64,000 bases of DNA from NCBI GenBank assembly GCA_033182465.1, contig CP137324.1, forward strand, positions 2,542,001 to 2,606,000, read 5' to 3'. The translations under genes and the position numbers were made by a program. Each line of letters opens with the position of its first letter. Positions within the stretch are counted from its first letter, which is position 1. Below are positions 1 to 12,145 of the stretch, piece after piece. The stretch is from Sanghuangporus weigelae. Its lineage: Eukaryota; Basidiomycota; Agaricomycetes; Hymenochaetales; Hymenochaetaceae. A model generated the notes under the pieces. That model saw only the letters and a list, made by a program, of their open reading frames with translations, ran no database searches and had not been told where the DNA came from.

Positions 1-37
1 ATACCATTACCGATCCAGCACTGAGTTTTTTTTTTAG

Positions 38-577
38 ATGTATATCATTGCCAGATTCGTCAGTAAGGATAAAAGCAAGTCTGGCGATTCAAAGACGCAG
101 GAACGGCTGCAGGGTGCGAAAGAGGCGCTTCAAGCGGTGTCCTCATCACCCAATGGGATTCCGATGCCTCGATTCCACACCCCAGCTATCCCAGACGTGT
201 CCGGCTTTACGACGCCAAATCCGTTGTTGATTTCATCTGCAGAAGACTTTAACTCATTGTGGTCCGAGGCACCAGGCGAAACTCTGCACTGCGTAGCGAT
301 GAACGAAGTATGCTTCAAGAATGGTCGAGTTACCGTCCCTCCCGCTCTCGCACTTGCTTCGGCAGGATGCGGATTGTCACAAGAGAAATGGGAAGAAGTC
401 AAAAAGCTGCGCTCAGGAAGGCGTATGCGCGAACTTCTTGTTGGTGGATGGCGTGATGTTCCCGACCATGAACGGTGGTGGGAAGAGGCCATGTTTCAGT
501 TTGAAGATGATCGCGTTCGACGCCTGAATGTCTTGAAGGGGATGCGAGAGGGACTTGAGGCTACGAGATTGCTTTGA
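38..577 (+). CDS. 3' end of an unrecognised gene (5' partial)
   Basis: An open frame runs from just after a T-rich tract ending in AG (a good acceptor) to a stop at 575-577, so this looks like the last exon of a gene that begins left of the window. The C-terminal part is rich in W, R and E, with segments such as GGWRDVPDHERWWEEAMF, and looks like real protein. The first residues could still be intron, because a second AG lies near position 54. I recognise no domain and propose no function. Coding status is likely; the 5' boundary is uncertain. Confidence 0.5.
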   Translation: MYIIARFVSKDKSKSGDSKTQERLQGAKEALQAVSSSPNGIPMPRFHTPAIPDVSGFTTPNPLLISSAEDFNSLWSEAPGETLHCVAMNEVCFKNGRVTVPPALALASAGCGLSQEKWEEVKKLRSGRRMRELLVGGWRDVPDHERWWEEAMFQFEDDRVRRLNVLKGMREGLEATRLL

Positions 578-1921
578 TTTTGCCAGGTTTTGGTAGCGGC
601 CTAGAGATTTTCTCGTTAACTCATCAGAATCAGATCTTCTTGTTTCTCTCTAATTTCTTACTCGAATAATACTACTGCTTATATAATAATATAGATTTTA
701 CATAACATCAAGTTGATCGACAAGCTTTGTATGTCGAGCTTCCTTAAAGGGTAAAGTATTGCCCCGAATGACCGAATCATCTGTTGTCGGCTCGTCTTCA
801 CACACACTCTTTACTTCCACCTGTAGATTCTGTGTTTACTGCAGAAACTATCACCAGGTCGGCTTGAGGTGGGCTCGGGCAGTGAAGGGCACATGGCTGG
901 AAATTCTGAGAGGCAGGGTTATTAGGCCAGGGTACGCGAGCTATTTTCTTTCCGATGATGAAACGACAGGGTATGATGTGTCGTCAATATCAGTTGCACA
1001 GGTCGAAAAGGCGTCAATCGATATGGAGCCATCGTCCCTAATTGCTTGAATATATATCCACAGCTCGGTAACTCTGGTTGCTGCTTGGAGGTATCGCACA
1101 CGAAGCGTCTCGGTACTCAATATTTGCCATTGAGGATCGTGTTGGGCGTTTCTTTCGGCTTCGGCGCTTAAATACACGAGGAGAGGAGACGCGCAGTTCC
1201 TGTCTTCGGCCGAGACAGATTGGACGGGCAAAAGCGGTAAACTATGCGTGCGTACACGATTTCAGAGGATTAACTTGTGGATGATCATCGTGCTGAGTAG
1301 CATTCACGGCTTTGCATATTCCGGACGCCGCATCCAGACGTTTCTATTTGCCTTTCCGAAACATCGGTTATCTCGTAAAATGTGAAGTCTTCGATGCTTC
1401 TCCTGTGAACCCGAGGCATTCGATGGGTCAGAAATAGCGACATTGACCGTGTTCCTATCCCAACGATTGGACATCGAAACAGATGGTCGTTCGTTTCCTG
1501 CATTGCATACTCTTTGTGTCCTGACTGTATCAATCTTGTGATCAATTAGATTGGCGAAGTGATGCTTTCAGGCTCAGCTTGGCAACTGTCTTTCCAGATT
1601 TATTGACCCATCATCAATTCTCGGCATTCTTCCCTTATTTGTCTCTTTCACCACGACGAGTTGAGTTAGTGATCGGATGTGACTGCGTGAGAAGCCTTGG
1701 GCCCGTGCACATTCGATGGGAGGAAATCATCGTTTGATCGTCGCCACATCAAGTTGGTTGCTTCCGCTCTCACTGTGACGTGGGACGTCGGTCCACGTCC
1801 TGGAGCTCCTGCGAGGCTTCATAGTGCTGCCAGCTTCCACCACGAGCGACTTCAGCACCCACAGACTGTGCCACCTACAGTTCCACCACTTCCGCCGCAA
1901 CTTCGACCCTTGGACCAAAAC
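578..1921. other. Intergenic region, no convincing gene
   Basis: This is the 3' flank of the first gene and the 5' flank of the Skt5-like gene. Short minus-strand open frames at 941-1231 and 1285-1545 show some plausible composition but no domain, no clear start and no splice pattern joining them. The stretch from about 1830 to 1921 is proline-rich in the same frame as the downstream gene and could be an earlier part of its first exon. Confidence 0.3.
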
Positions 1922-4290
1922 ATGTATCGCCCGCAGTCTGCTGCTCCTCTATTTGTTCCCCGACCGCAACAGGCTGTCCATCCAGAGGTTCGTGAAGACC
2001 TTGTGAGCGATGGCTTTGAAGTTACATGTATCTCTTACAGATTCCACGTGCTCTTGACGAGCCGTTTCGAGTTTCGTTCAACGCAGCGGCGCGTTTCGTT
2101 TCGCCGCCGCCGCCTCTGCCCCGATTCCCTCAGCAAAAAATACAAGGCCAGGTGATCGACCACGTGCCAAGAGTCATTCCCGATGATGCAACTTCACATC
2201 GCAGTCCGTCTTCTCGCCCTATCTTATCCCCGCCACCATTTTTGCTGCCACCGTCGCCGTTGCAGTCTACTACGTCATGGCATGGACAATCGTCTGCCGA
2301 TGTTGAATCTGTCACAGCACTCGTGGCCTCTTCTTCCTTGACCGATCCTCCGGCACATAGGATAGGGAATGCATACGGAGTTACGGGGTATATTCGGTCT
2401 CCGCCTCCATCGGGTGTGGCCTTGCCGCAAGCAAGACTTCATCTCGCAGCGCCATTGCCGAGCATTGAGACATTACAGAATGCTTTGTCGTCCATTCAAG
2501 CTCCGACTGCAACTGATTCAAGCCGTGTCGCGTGGATACGTGACGTCTTGCTGCTAGTCAAGAGGGCAAGTAGTGCAGCAGAAGAGAAACGTGCGTCTTG
2601 CTCGGCGGTTCCTCTGGTGTCGAATACACTCCCATCAGGTCCAGTCAGAATTTCGGATCCTGTTTTGCGAAGTCTTGCCGAAAGTGCTGTTGCCCTGCTA
2701 ATCTCCATTATACCCGGTCTTCCAGATCGCAAGGAAGAACTTACGCCGCCCTCAGCAGAAGCATTGTTTATTCGGGCAACAATCACTGCTTCAGGTGCAT
2801 TTCCGGATTTCATCACTGCTAACCCAAGGAATGCATTTCGCGAATTTGAACGTTCAGCCCGTGCCGGCTTTCCTCATTCGTGGTTCCGCCTTGGACGTGA
2901 CTATGAAGGTGTGGGCGATATTGTGCATGCACGACAATGCTTTGAGAAGGGAGAGTCCGAGGGAGACACTGGATGTATCTACAGGATCGGCATGGCATAT
3001 CTTCTTGGACAACTCGATTTCGCTTTGGATGATGCCAAAAGCGTGGAACGGGCTGCTCATTATCTTCAACTCGCCGCTACGCTTGCAACGATTGATTTCC
3101 CCCATCCTCCATTTGTTTTTGCTCTTCTTCTTCTTGGACAATTTGAAAAGATCTCGATCCCTTCCAGCGTTCTAGCCAAACATATTCCAGCCAGATCAAA
3201 TGCGATGCTTGAGGCACGGTTATATCTCGAAAGGGCCGCTTTTCTTCATTTCGCTCCTGCTCAGCAACATATTGGCCGTGCATACGAATTTGCAGAGCCT
3301 CCTTTTCCTTTCGATCCCGTGCTGAGTAAAGAATACTACACTTTGGCTAGTGCAGGTGGGGATGCTCAAGCCGACCTTGCTTTATCAAAGTGGTATCTTT
3401 GCGGTGCGGAAGGATATTTTGGAAAGGACGAAGAACTTGCCCGTGATTATGCCGCTCGCGCTGCTGGACGCGGACTGCCTGCTGCGATGTTTGCTATGGG
3501 ATACTATTGTGAGGTGGGTATCGGGGGCAAACCTTCTGATATTGAAAGTGCAAGGAAATGGTACGAGGAAGCTGCAGCAAATGGAGACTCTGAAGCAGTT
3601 GCAAGGCTGAAGGCACTCTCAGATACCGCGATGCCATTATCACGAGAGCAGCATGATACACTTGCAGAAACGCGACTCGTACGATCACGTACGCGAGCTC
3701 GTATGCGAACTGATGCTGTGACCGATATAGCTCCTGTCGGGCGATCTGACGTATCTCAGCAAGAAGGGCAGGCATTTCAGAAGCGACAGGCATCGCTTTC
3801 GTCTAACATGCCGCCAGTCGATCGGTATGCTTCACCGGCTGCGCCCTTCCAGCGCAGTCACGCACCACAGCATTCTCTATCACTACCTCCCCCGCGAACT
3901 AGTAGTCACTTAGACAATGTAAATTATGCCCATTCTCCCGGAGTCCAGAGGGAGCAGCAGCAGCAGTTCGTTGATAGACCACGCTACTCACTTGCTGATC
4001 CTGGCGTGGTGGGTCCTTCGGGTAATATGGACTTTGTACCACCTTACGCGATGACGCGTCGCTCTGCCTCAGCTGGAGCTTTACCCACACGTCAACAAAA
4101 CACTGGCTCACCGAGTATTCCATTGACTTACTTGCCGCGGAGCTCTCCTCGAGCGTCGGAACGTCAACTCTCTTCTGAGGCAGCCCCTATGACAAATTTC
4201 ATTGGTACAAACGGAATTCGATATAATACGTTTGAAGAGATGGGGATCAAAGGAGGAAGGGCAGAAGATAAAGACTGTGTGATTATGTGA
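1922..4290 (+). CDS. Sel1-repeat protein, Skt5/Chs4-like activator of chitin synthase
   Basis: The protein is about 770 aa. An N-terminal proline-rich disordered region is followed by a Sel1-like (TPR-type) repeat block over about codons 260-530, with segments such as YYTLASAGGDAQADLALS and ARKWYEEAAANGDSEAVARL. A low-complexity tail follows. The last four residues are CVIM, a CaaX box predicting farnesylation; yeast Chs4/Skt5, which recruits and activates chitin synthase III at the membrane, ends the same way. I place the start at the ATG at 1922, with one intron ending at 2040. The donor is either 2003 (GTGAGC, 38-bp intron) or 1988 (GTTCGT, 53-bp intron); both keep frame. An upstream start in the same frame is possible. 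Family assignment is firm; the exact partner is inferred from the family. Confidence 0.82.
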
Positions 4291-6637
4291 ATTCATACAC
4301 CCAAGCACTATGTACGCACATGATTGATTCATGGCTTGGTAACTGTCGTTGTAACCCTGTTTTTTTTTTCTTGGCTGATGATTTTGCTTTTCTCGTTTCG
4401 GTTGGGCCTCTTGCTGTGTTCTCGGACTTTCAGTAATTACTCTCGAGTTTCGAGCTTTATCCTATTTATCTGTAACTTACTACTATCTTTCATTATTCCA
4501 AACACGCACCTGACGTAGCATGGACAATAGTGTCGCATTGTAGACTTTGTTGCTTTCGACATTGTATATAGGGCAGATGTTTCATTTATTTGGAAGTTCT
4601 ATCTGCATTTTTGCAAAGTGGTGATCGATACAACTTCTATGGTTGTGTGTCAACATTATGCGTCTACGCAGTTGATTTGCGCTTCATAGGCATTCATTCT
4701 TCCAAGCAAATTCGACTTTGGACGTAAGCTTGAAGTCCGTAGCCCCCATCCCTTAGGCGGAGTCGAGATGTTTTTCGGAGATTGATTAAATAAAGCCAGG
4801 GTACGCAATTTTGAATGATAGACCCTGAAAAGATGTTTCTTATGTATGGTGGAGTTTCGAATGAAGACGGCGAAGTCGGACTTAAACTGTCCTGAGCGTC
4901 ACGGGATTTCTACATAGTCTGGTCCGGACTTACGATACCGATAAAACGCACATTCAAAAGAATTCAAATTAGTTATTGAGATGTTTCACGGAGACAGCCT
5001 TAGGCCTACTGCTGCGCCTTATGCTTTCCCCCCCGAACGCTCGGCAAATAGAATTATCGAACCTTTTTTTGCAAATTGGAAGGTATCGGTCAGCAGGGCG
5101 GTGGTCACCTTGTGGCGTAAAAATTCTCAATCACTTACTTTTACCATAATTAACACACCTTTATCATCGGTGCTATGACAATATCTTTGTTTCAGGAGTA
5201 AAGCCTTTGTTGAAGGGTGACAAGTAGATTGTTTCAAAGATGCCTTTCATGAACTAGCTATGGGAAAGCAGATTGATTTATGATCATTCTCCGTTGCCGT
5301 CGTGTTACTGATATGCCTTTCTTTCTTCTTTAGACCTCGGATGATAGACTGTATCGCACTCATCGGATGTACTACTGACTGGCCTGTAAGTTCCGGATGC
5401 ATGGGAATACATGCCGGTTGTTTAGGAAAACTAGTCCTATTACTGCTGGCTCTATAAGGAGAATAACTGGAGCTTCTGGCACATTTCGACTGGCACATTT
5501 CGAATATACTCTCTTTTGAAATATCTTCACTGTTTCATTCTCTACCAGAACCAAAAACCAATAGAACTACATTTCTACCGGCCCAGATTCCGATATTGTG
5601 AATTTAGTTACATGCCGTAAGGTACAATCATAACTCCGCTGAGCAGTCATGTATTTCATGCCTCGACACGCAGAACCCCCTCGAATCGCGACCTTCAACT
5701 CGACGAGGCTCGTTCCATCCCTAACAAAGCAGCATTGCCCGCAGACCGAATAGATGATCTACCGTTAGAATTTCGCTTACGTAACTTTACCAGGCGATCA
5801 TTTTATTCGTCAAAGCTCCGAGTCCGGATCCGTTTCTTCACCGTTATTTGCGATGTTGATCTACTCGTCTGGGATTTCTCTCGGCAGGCTTGCGTCATCG
5901 CGAGGGAAATCTGAGTGGCGTAGTAAGATGCGCCGCATTTCTGAGCTGTACAAACAGTTGGTGAACCACGATTCAGTAAATCATACATCTGCAGCCACCC
6001 CAGATAAGAACCGTGTTGACACTATGCTGTTTTTTCGAGGTAGCCACTGAGCTCCAACATATATACTATTACTTGCCCTGGGATGACAAACCGTTTCTGA
6101 AGGCCATCATTTAGCAGTTTGAAGTTCTGACAAGTGACCGGAGGAATAGCCTGTATTGCTCCTCGAGATCATATGAATCGACACCTGGTCAGAGTGATGA
6201 TGCGTGTGAGTTCTCCATAAAGAGACTGTTGTATTTTTTGAAGGGGCTAATATGATTTTAGCTGATCAGCCACAGCGTACGTTTACACCGCCACCATACG
6301 CCTGCTCTTCGTGACCAAATCCGCAGTAGATCGATTGATTATTATATCCAGAAAAAGGGACGATGTACGAGCGCCTAGCTTCCTGCCTTTCCGATCGCAT
6401 CAACAGAACTAAGAATCTTGTCCAAAACGCGTCACTAGCTCTCTTGCGCGCATAATCATTCTCATTCTTCATCATGACTCCTAGCGGCCACAGTCGATAC
6501 GTAGACTCTCTGAGGCGGTTATCGTGGAGGACAAAATCTGCGGCCACCTCGGATTGCCTCCTTAGGTGTCACCGTGTCAATACCGAACGATGTCACTAAT
6601 TCGCAAATACCGTATCCCATCCGTTTGGAGGTGGAAG
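4291..6637. other. Intergenic region, nothing recognised
   Basis: The first few hundred bases are T-rich 3' flank of the Skt5-like gene. The remaining 2 kb has only short scattered open frames on both strands and no recognisable domain, RNA gene or repeat. Around 5700-5930 there are short protein-like stretches in two + frames, too broken to call. Confidence 0.3.
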
Positions 6638-6645
6638 TATAAAAA
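6638..6645 (+). promoter_or_regulatory. TATA box of the DUF6593 gene
   Basis: TATAAAAA lies 107-114 bp upstream of the ATG at 6752. A pyrimidine-rich tract (6680-6735) sits between it and the start codon, a common core-promoter layout for strongly expressed fungal genes. Confidence 0.55.
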
Positions 6646-6751
6646 CAGGCGATAAGTAGACGATTTTGCTTACCATCGGATTCCTTTCTTTCTTTCTATT
6701 ATCCTTCTGAAATATCTCCCGTCCTTTCTTCAGCTAGAAATATACTATTCG

Positions 6752-7498
6752 ATGTCTACTCACAGTAATCCGTTTATCCAGGGAGGATGGTCTTCATCTT
6801 TTGGACTCAACGGTGACCAGAGGGTAAACCCACCCTCCGTCTACGGTGCTTTACCTATGTCCACGGCACCGGCGACAGCAGGATCTTCTAAGAATGGTGC
6901 TACGCATTTCCAGTTCACGAATCCAAACCCGACGGTGTTGAATTCGACTGTCGTTGGACCTCATCGTGACGGAACTGTCCATCAATTGGTACGCATCTCG
7001 ACAGACGAGCGACTTGCCGGGTATACCACATTCACGGACGTCGAGGGACGCAGCATTGCTTTAATTGAATGGACAAGCTCCCTTCCCCGAGTCGAAGTTC
7101 GGAGCAGTGTCGTCAAGTGCTCGGCGGGAGACTGGCTTAAACTCAGTGTAGACCCAAACTTGGGAAGGTATGCCAATCACATAGAATTTGCAATTGTTTT
7201 GACTCATAGCATTGCTAGTAGACCTGTCAGACGTATGGACGTTCGAGGATCAAGATTCGTGTGGTGCCCTAACGGTGATGCTCTCCTTGTATGTGTAGCT
7301 CTTTGTCACGTTTGAAGATAACTGAATGCGAGAAAATAGCTTTATTCTCAGGCTCCGGGATCGACCCCACTTGTTGTAGCAACCAAGCATAGAAACTTGG
7401 TAAACCTTGAGATGAGCGATCAAGCTCTATCTCTTGGACTTCTCGAGCCTTGCATAGCCGCGATAACTCTTCTCCTTAGCGGTCGCCGCCTAGAATAG
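6752..7498 (+). CDS. DUF6593 domain protein
   Basis: There are three exons: 6752-7167, 7231-7288 and 7352-7498, with two 63-bp introns (GTATGC...CAG and GTATGT...CAG). Together they encode 206 aa. After a Ser/Asn/Gly-rich N-terminus comes the small beta-rich domain typical of DUF6593: an N-P-T-V-L-N-S-T start, a TTFTDVEGRSIALIEW strand pair, WLKLS, then MDVRGSRFVWCPNGDALL. The last exon adds LEMSDQALSLG and a hydrophobic helix rich in I and L, as in other family members. The function of this basidiomycete family is unknown. The first intron is a multiple of three, so an unspliced reading stays open but runs into a stop at the second donor. Confidence 0.8.
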
Positions 7499-9355
7499 AC
7501 TTCCCATTGACCCGCATGACATTATAAGTCACCTCTCACCATAGATTCTTGAATGTATACAAGGAATCCTTGCTTTGGTACCCTCACTGTAGCGATAGAA
7601 GAATTTGCTCTCGCCTTCCCTCCGTATCTCATCATTTGTTATTTCTTGACTAATGCACTTCAAGTTGCTCCGTACATACACTTGTTGCATAGATCTAGTT
7701 GTTACTTCGTATTATAATATCGTCATTAATAGTTCTTATATGATCACGGCTATTTATTATTCACCAGACAGGCCGTTCTTTCTTCGTCCTGCAGCTCCTG
7801 CTATTTACTCTTATAGTAATTTACTGCTTTGCATCGGCATCGGCAATTCGGCAGCTTTGGGTGTTGATTAGTCACGTGATCTTTCCTCATCCGTAAATTG
7901 CCGACACATAGTGTTGAGACTTGAGACTACACAACTCACCGTACGTACAAGAAGATAATGTACATACACACTGTAATGGGACACAGAAGCTCGGAATCTA
8001 TAAAGATGGGAAGTCTGATTCCTCGAACGTTGTAACTGTTGCATGTGCTCGCAAGGTCAGCTGGCGTTCGTACGAATCATATTCTTCTAGGGCGTTGCTT
8101 ATCTCCCTAACTATCGCCCTTCTAACGTCCCTATTCAGGCTTTTGGTCTGCTGGAATGGTCGATGAATGAACGTGCAGGCGAGTTGCAACTGCACGAGCT
8201 AAGTAGTTGTTGAGGAAGGTGCGTGCGCGTCTCTATTAATCTTCACTTCAATGAGGTCCCCTTCACCATTGCTTCGCCATATCAGATCCGGTCTCGAATA
8301 AACCTAAACGGACACAGAAGCATAAACTCTGTGCCACCATCCGGACAGTAGTCAACAGTCCGCAGTCTGTAATGGCAAATGTATCCATGTTTGTTACAGC
8401 CCGATATGTCTTTTCCATATGTCTTTTCCTGGAGCTCATGCTTGCGACATTCCCGAGAAGTCCGCCTATTTTATTTTAGAATTATGGTGCGGACTAAACT
8501 TTTCTTCGTCCTATTCCTGAAAGCGACTTAAAATAAATCACACACAACTTGTGATCATATTTCAGAATGTCCACGGGATTAATGCCTGTCGTTCTCCGTG
8601 AAGTTTAACTTGGAGCTCCTCGCATCCTTGCTCCTCAAAGAAGCAGATCTAACATATTTTTACCATGTTGTCCTCAAATGAACGATCGCATGACGGAAGT
8701 GGATCCGCACAATACCCTCTGCTTCTTCGCGACATTTGTCAGCGCCGCTCGTACTGACCCTTATCGTTCTCGATTAGCCCTTTTTACAGATTTAGTGGCA
8801 GGATTGTCCGCGATTTTGTCCCAGACTCGGATAGTTCGCTGGTTATCCATCTCGTTCTGCTCAGAATCGTGATGGACGTATCCATTGACCGGAGCTGGGT
8901 CAATTATACTTATCTATTGGGCCCGAATCTGATAAGATTCTTATAATAAACGCGCTTCTATCTTATCTGATTCTCTGTCCAATGGTCCTACTCTCCTGGA
9001 TCTGTTTGCTGGGTGACGCGTTCTAGCTCGGTGGATTTCCAACTTCTTTCGCTTAAGCATTCATGCATACTCGACTAGCCATCTGGAGGTGTCATACAAC
9101 CGGGTTGGCGGGCACCGGACTGTCGCATTCTTTCATATCATGACTGCTTCGATTGGTCAATGACGATCCAGTCAACTGTTACGATATCGTTCGTCCCTGG
9201 AGGGTCGAGAGCAGACAAAGCGGAATTACATTCGTACTCCCAAAATAACCGGACCCTCAAAAAGCGAGTGCCATGTGTGCATCCGTTTCTCAGATTTGTC
9301 TTAAAGGGCGGTGACCAGAACGGTCACCTTCGTCTTAACGACACCGTGCTTCAGT
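7499..9355. other. Intergenic region, nothing recognised
   Basis: About 1.85 kb between the DUF6593 gene and the ferric reductase. Open frames are short and lack family resemblance, and I see no tRNA, repeat or transposon end. The last few hundred bases are presumably the ferric reductase promoter. Confidence 0.3.
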
Positions 9356-11882
9356 ATGATTTCTCTTGCGGAAACTGCTCCCCATTCTCTTCAGGTCAAA
9401 GACACTGATCTCGATAAGACTTTGCGCAAGCTCCGTGCGGCGAAATACCCAGAATATGCCGTTTATCTCTTCGTGTGCTTTATATTCGTGTTTACGCTCT
9501 CAAACATCGCTTCCATCATCTATGCGAACATCTCTCTGAGGTCGATAGGTTACAATGGAACCCCCATGTCGGAAAGGGAAGAGGACGGGGCTCTTCATCA
9601 ACGACGTGGGTGCGTCAGCCTCAGGCGTCTCCCATATGCGGCGATCAACTCTGTACGAGTGGCTGTGTGCAGAGTCTCCATTCCGTTTGCTCCAGGAGTG
9701 CAATTTACGTTCATAGAAGTTCTTATCTGTACCTGTCATCTTTTGGCGATACTGCTCTTTGAGTTTCTGAACAGTATGACGTGCTCTTCCTCCTCAACCT
9801 ACTAGTACTAACATCTCTTATCAGCGCATAACGTCGCTGGAATTTTGGACCCTCAGTACTGGGCGAATCGTGCAGCAGTTCTTGCTATTAGTCAATTTGC
9901 CTTAATTCTGGCTCTTTCGGGAAAGAACAATGTCGTTTCCCGTATGTGCTTGACTTTTATGCATGGAGGCATGCCAGTGGCGATTCTGAATGTCGCATTC
10001 CTTCGCGCAGTGATGACAGGAGTAAGCTATGAGAAGCTCAACGTCTTCCACCGAGCATTCTCGCGGACAATTTTGATTCTTATATGGGTTCATATGTTCG
10101 GAAGGGTGAGTATATCAATCGTTTCTGTATGAACAACGTTGACTGAACGTAACACTCTAAAGTGGAAGCTAGGGTAGGTAGTCCGATTTCTCTGTGAACA
10201 TTGCTCATTGCTCCCATAGGTTCACAGGTGATGACTCTCTTCACTGGGGATGGGTGCGGTCTGGTATAGTCGCGAATACATGCTTGACCCTCATGGTCTT
10301 TCTGGGCACACGGCAGCTTCGGGACCTTGCTTATGAGTTCTTCATCGCTAGTCATATTATTATGTCTATGTATGTCTTCCGATCATCACGCATAGAGCTC
10401 ATCTTTAACTGAGACTGTCTAGAATCTTCCTCGTTTCGGCAGGGATCCACGTTACAAACGCAAGACAGTAAGTTTGCATCTCTGGTTTCTGCAGTGATTT
10501 GCTTCGGATTTCTTACTCATCCTCAGGTTTCTCCCGTATGTGTGGGTCGCTTGCATCTTTTGGGTGCTGGATCGCTTTTTGCGCCTCGCACGCGCACTAC
10601 ACATCCGTTATCTTACCTTGCCGGCGGAACTTGTCGCGTTGTCTGCGGATACCATTGGAGTTTCTTTGCGCGTCTCTAGATCTTCCCGTTCCTTAATCAA
10701 GTTTGGATGGCGTCCAGGACAGAGCGCATACCTATCTGTGCCATCAGTTGCGAAATTGGGTTTGGGACTGTCTACAGAAGCTCATCCCTTCACCATCGCG
10801 TCAATTTCTGAACCAATCTCCAGTACGGAAGGGCACGATAGAGTGAATAATGCTGGTAAACTTCAAGAAGAAGACTCTCAACTCGAGATCAAGTTCATGA
10901 TTCGTGTCCGCACCGGTTTCACGAGAAGGCTACACGAGCATGCAGTGCGCTCAGGTGGCACCTGTACCGTATCAGCATACGTGGATGGCCCGTACGGCAA
11001 CCCTCCCGCGGTTTATACATATCCAAATGCCATTCTGATTGCGGGTATGTTCCAACATTGGCACTTCTAACGGTCACGCAAAACTGACATGGCTATGGCT
11101 AGGTGGCTCCGGTGTCTCCTTTACATTCCCGCTGCTCCTCGATCTCATCAGGTTCGTGTTTATCGACTACGGAAGAGTCGGAATACTCATATTTGGATTT
11201 ATAGGCGTGCAAGGAATGGGCCTCCTTCGACCATTTGTAGGCAGGTCAAGTTTGTTTGGTACATCCGCGAGCGAGGTGTGGGACGTTCTTTGTAAGGCTT
11301 ATTGCTTCTCTGACTTTCTGTTGTTCAACAGTTCACTTCGATGCCGTCGCGCATGATCTGAATACTATACAGGACAGTTTGCCAGCAAATATTCAAGTCG
11401 AAGTCAATGTCTTCGTGACCGGGACATCCGAGTCTCGGGCAGAAATAAGCGTCCCGTCGCTCCGCTCTAGCATGGAGAAGCATTCCGAAGCTCAAGCTCA
11501 AGCTACTTCTGGACAGCCGAGTTCATCGGAAAGACTCGACCCGGGAACGCCAGGATCAGAAGATGATAAGGCGAACGTTGGCACGTCCCGTACAATCAAT
11601 CACATCGTTCGCCTGAAACACGGGAAACCACTTGTTGCAGAGGTCCTGAGTAATGAGATAGAACTGTGCGCAGATTCTGCGGCGGTCTGCGGTAAGTGCT
11701 CTCCGATTTCTGGTCAACTGCAATAGTCCTTATGAAGCCATCTGCTTCTATTAGTTTCTGGCCCTCAATCGCTTATCGATGACGTGCGCGGCGCTTTGAG
11801 GAAATCGAGTGTTGCGGGTCCTATGACTGTCCTGCGTGGTGGGCCGAGCATTTTCCTCCATGTTGAACATTTTAGCATTTAG
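9356..11882 (+). CDS. Ferric reductase (FRE/NADPH oxidase family membrane flavocytochrome)
   Basis: Ten exons join in frame to 676 aa: 9356-9773, 9825-10105, 10163-10173, 10220-10369, 10423-10467, 10527-11044, 11103-11151, 11205-11275, 11332-11691, 11755-11882. The N-terminal half has hydrophobic segments and four haem-ligand histidines in two pairs, each 14 residues apart (about H215/H229 and H282/H296). The FAD-binding HPFTIAS motif is near residue 387 and the NADPH-binding GGSGVSF motif near 475. The enzyme moves electrons from cytosolic NADPH across the membrane to reduce extracellular Fe(III) or Cu(II) for uptake. No multicopper oxidase or iron permease gene lies beside it. Exon 3 is only 11 nt but is needed to keep frame. 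The end converges on the epimerase gene 264 bp away. Confidence 0.9.
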
Positions 11883-12145
11883 AGTCGGATTAGACACGCT
11901 TCCAAAGAAATTCATGGAATTTAAGGATCTGTAGAAAATATTTGCTTTGTTTTGTGTTGCTACTATGTGGTATTGCTTTATAAACGCGTCGGTTTCAAAT
12001 TTATTTCCTGTACAGTATGATTAGAGCTGAATGCAGCGACTACATCATTATTGGGCTACAGCCAAGGGTGCTAATGAATGATACATTAAACTTCGACGTG
12101 AGACGAAAGGTGTCTTGTAGATGAAAGTACCAGGGGACCTGCATT

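Noticed and set aside
941-1545. Possible minus-strand gene upstream of the Skt5-like gene
   Set aside because: Two open stretches with plausible composition, but no splice path, start codon or domain links them.
10106-10219. A single 114-bp intron in the ferric reductase instead of two introns and a microexon
   Set aside because: Direct joining puts the following exon out of frame with an early stop, and loses the conserved LGxTGDD segment.
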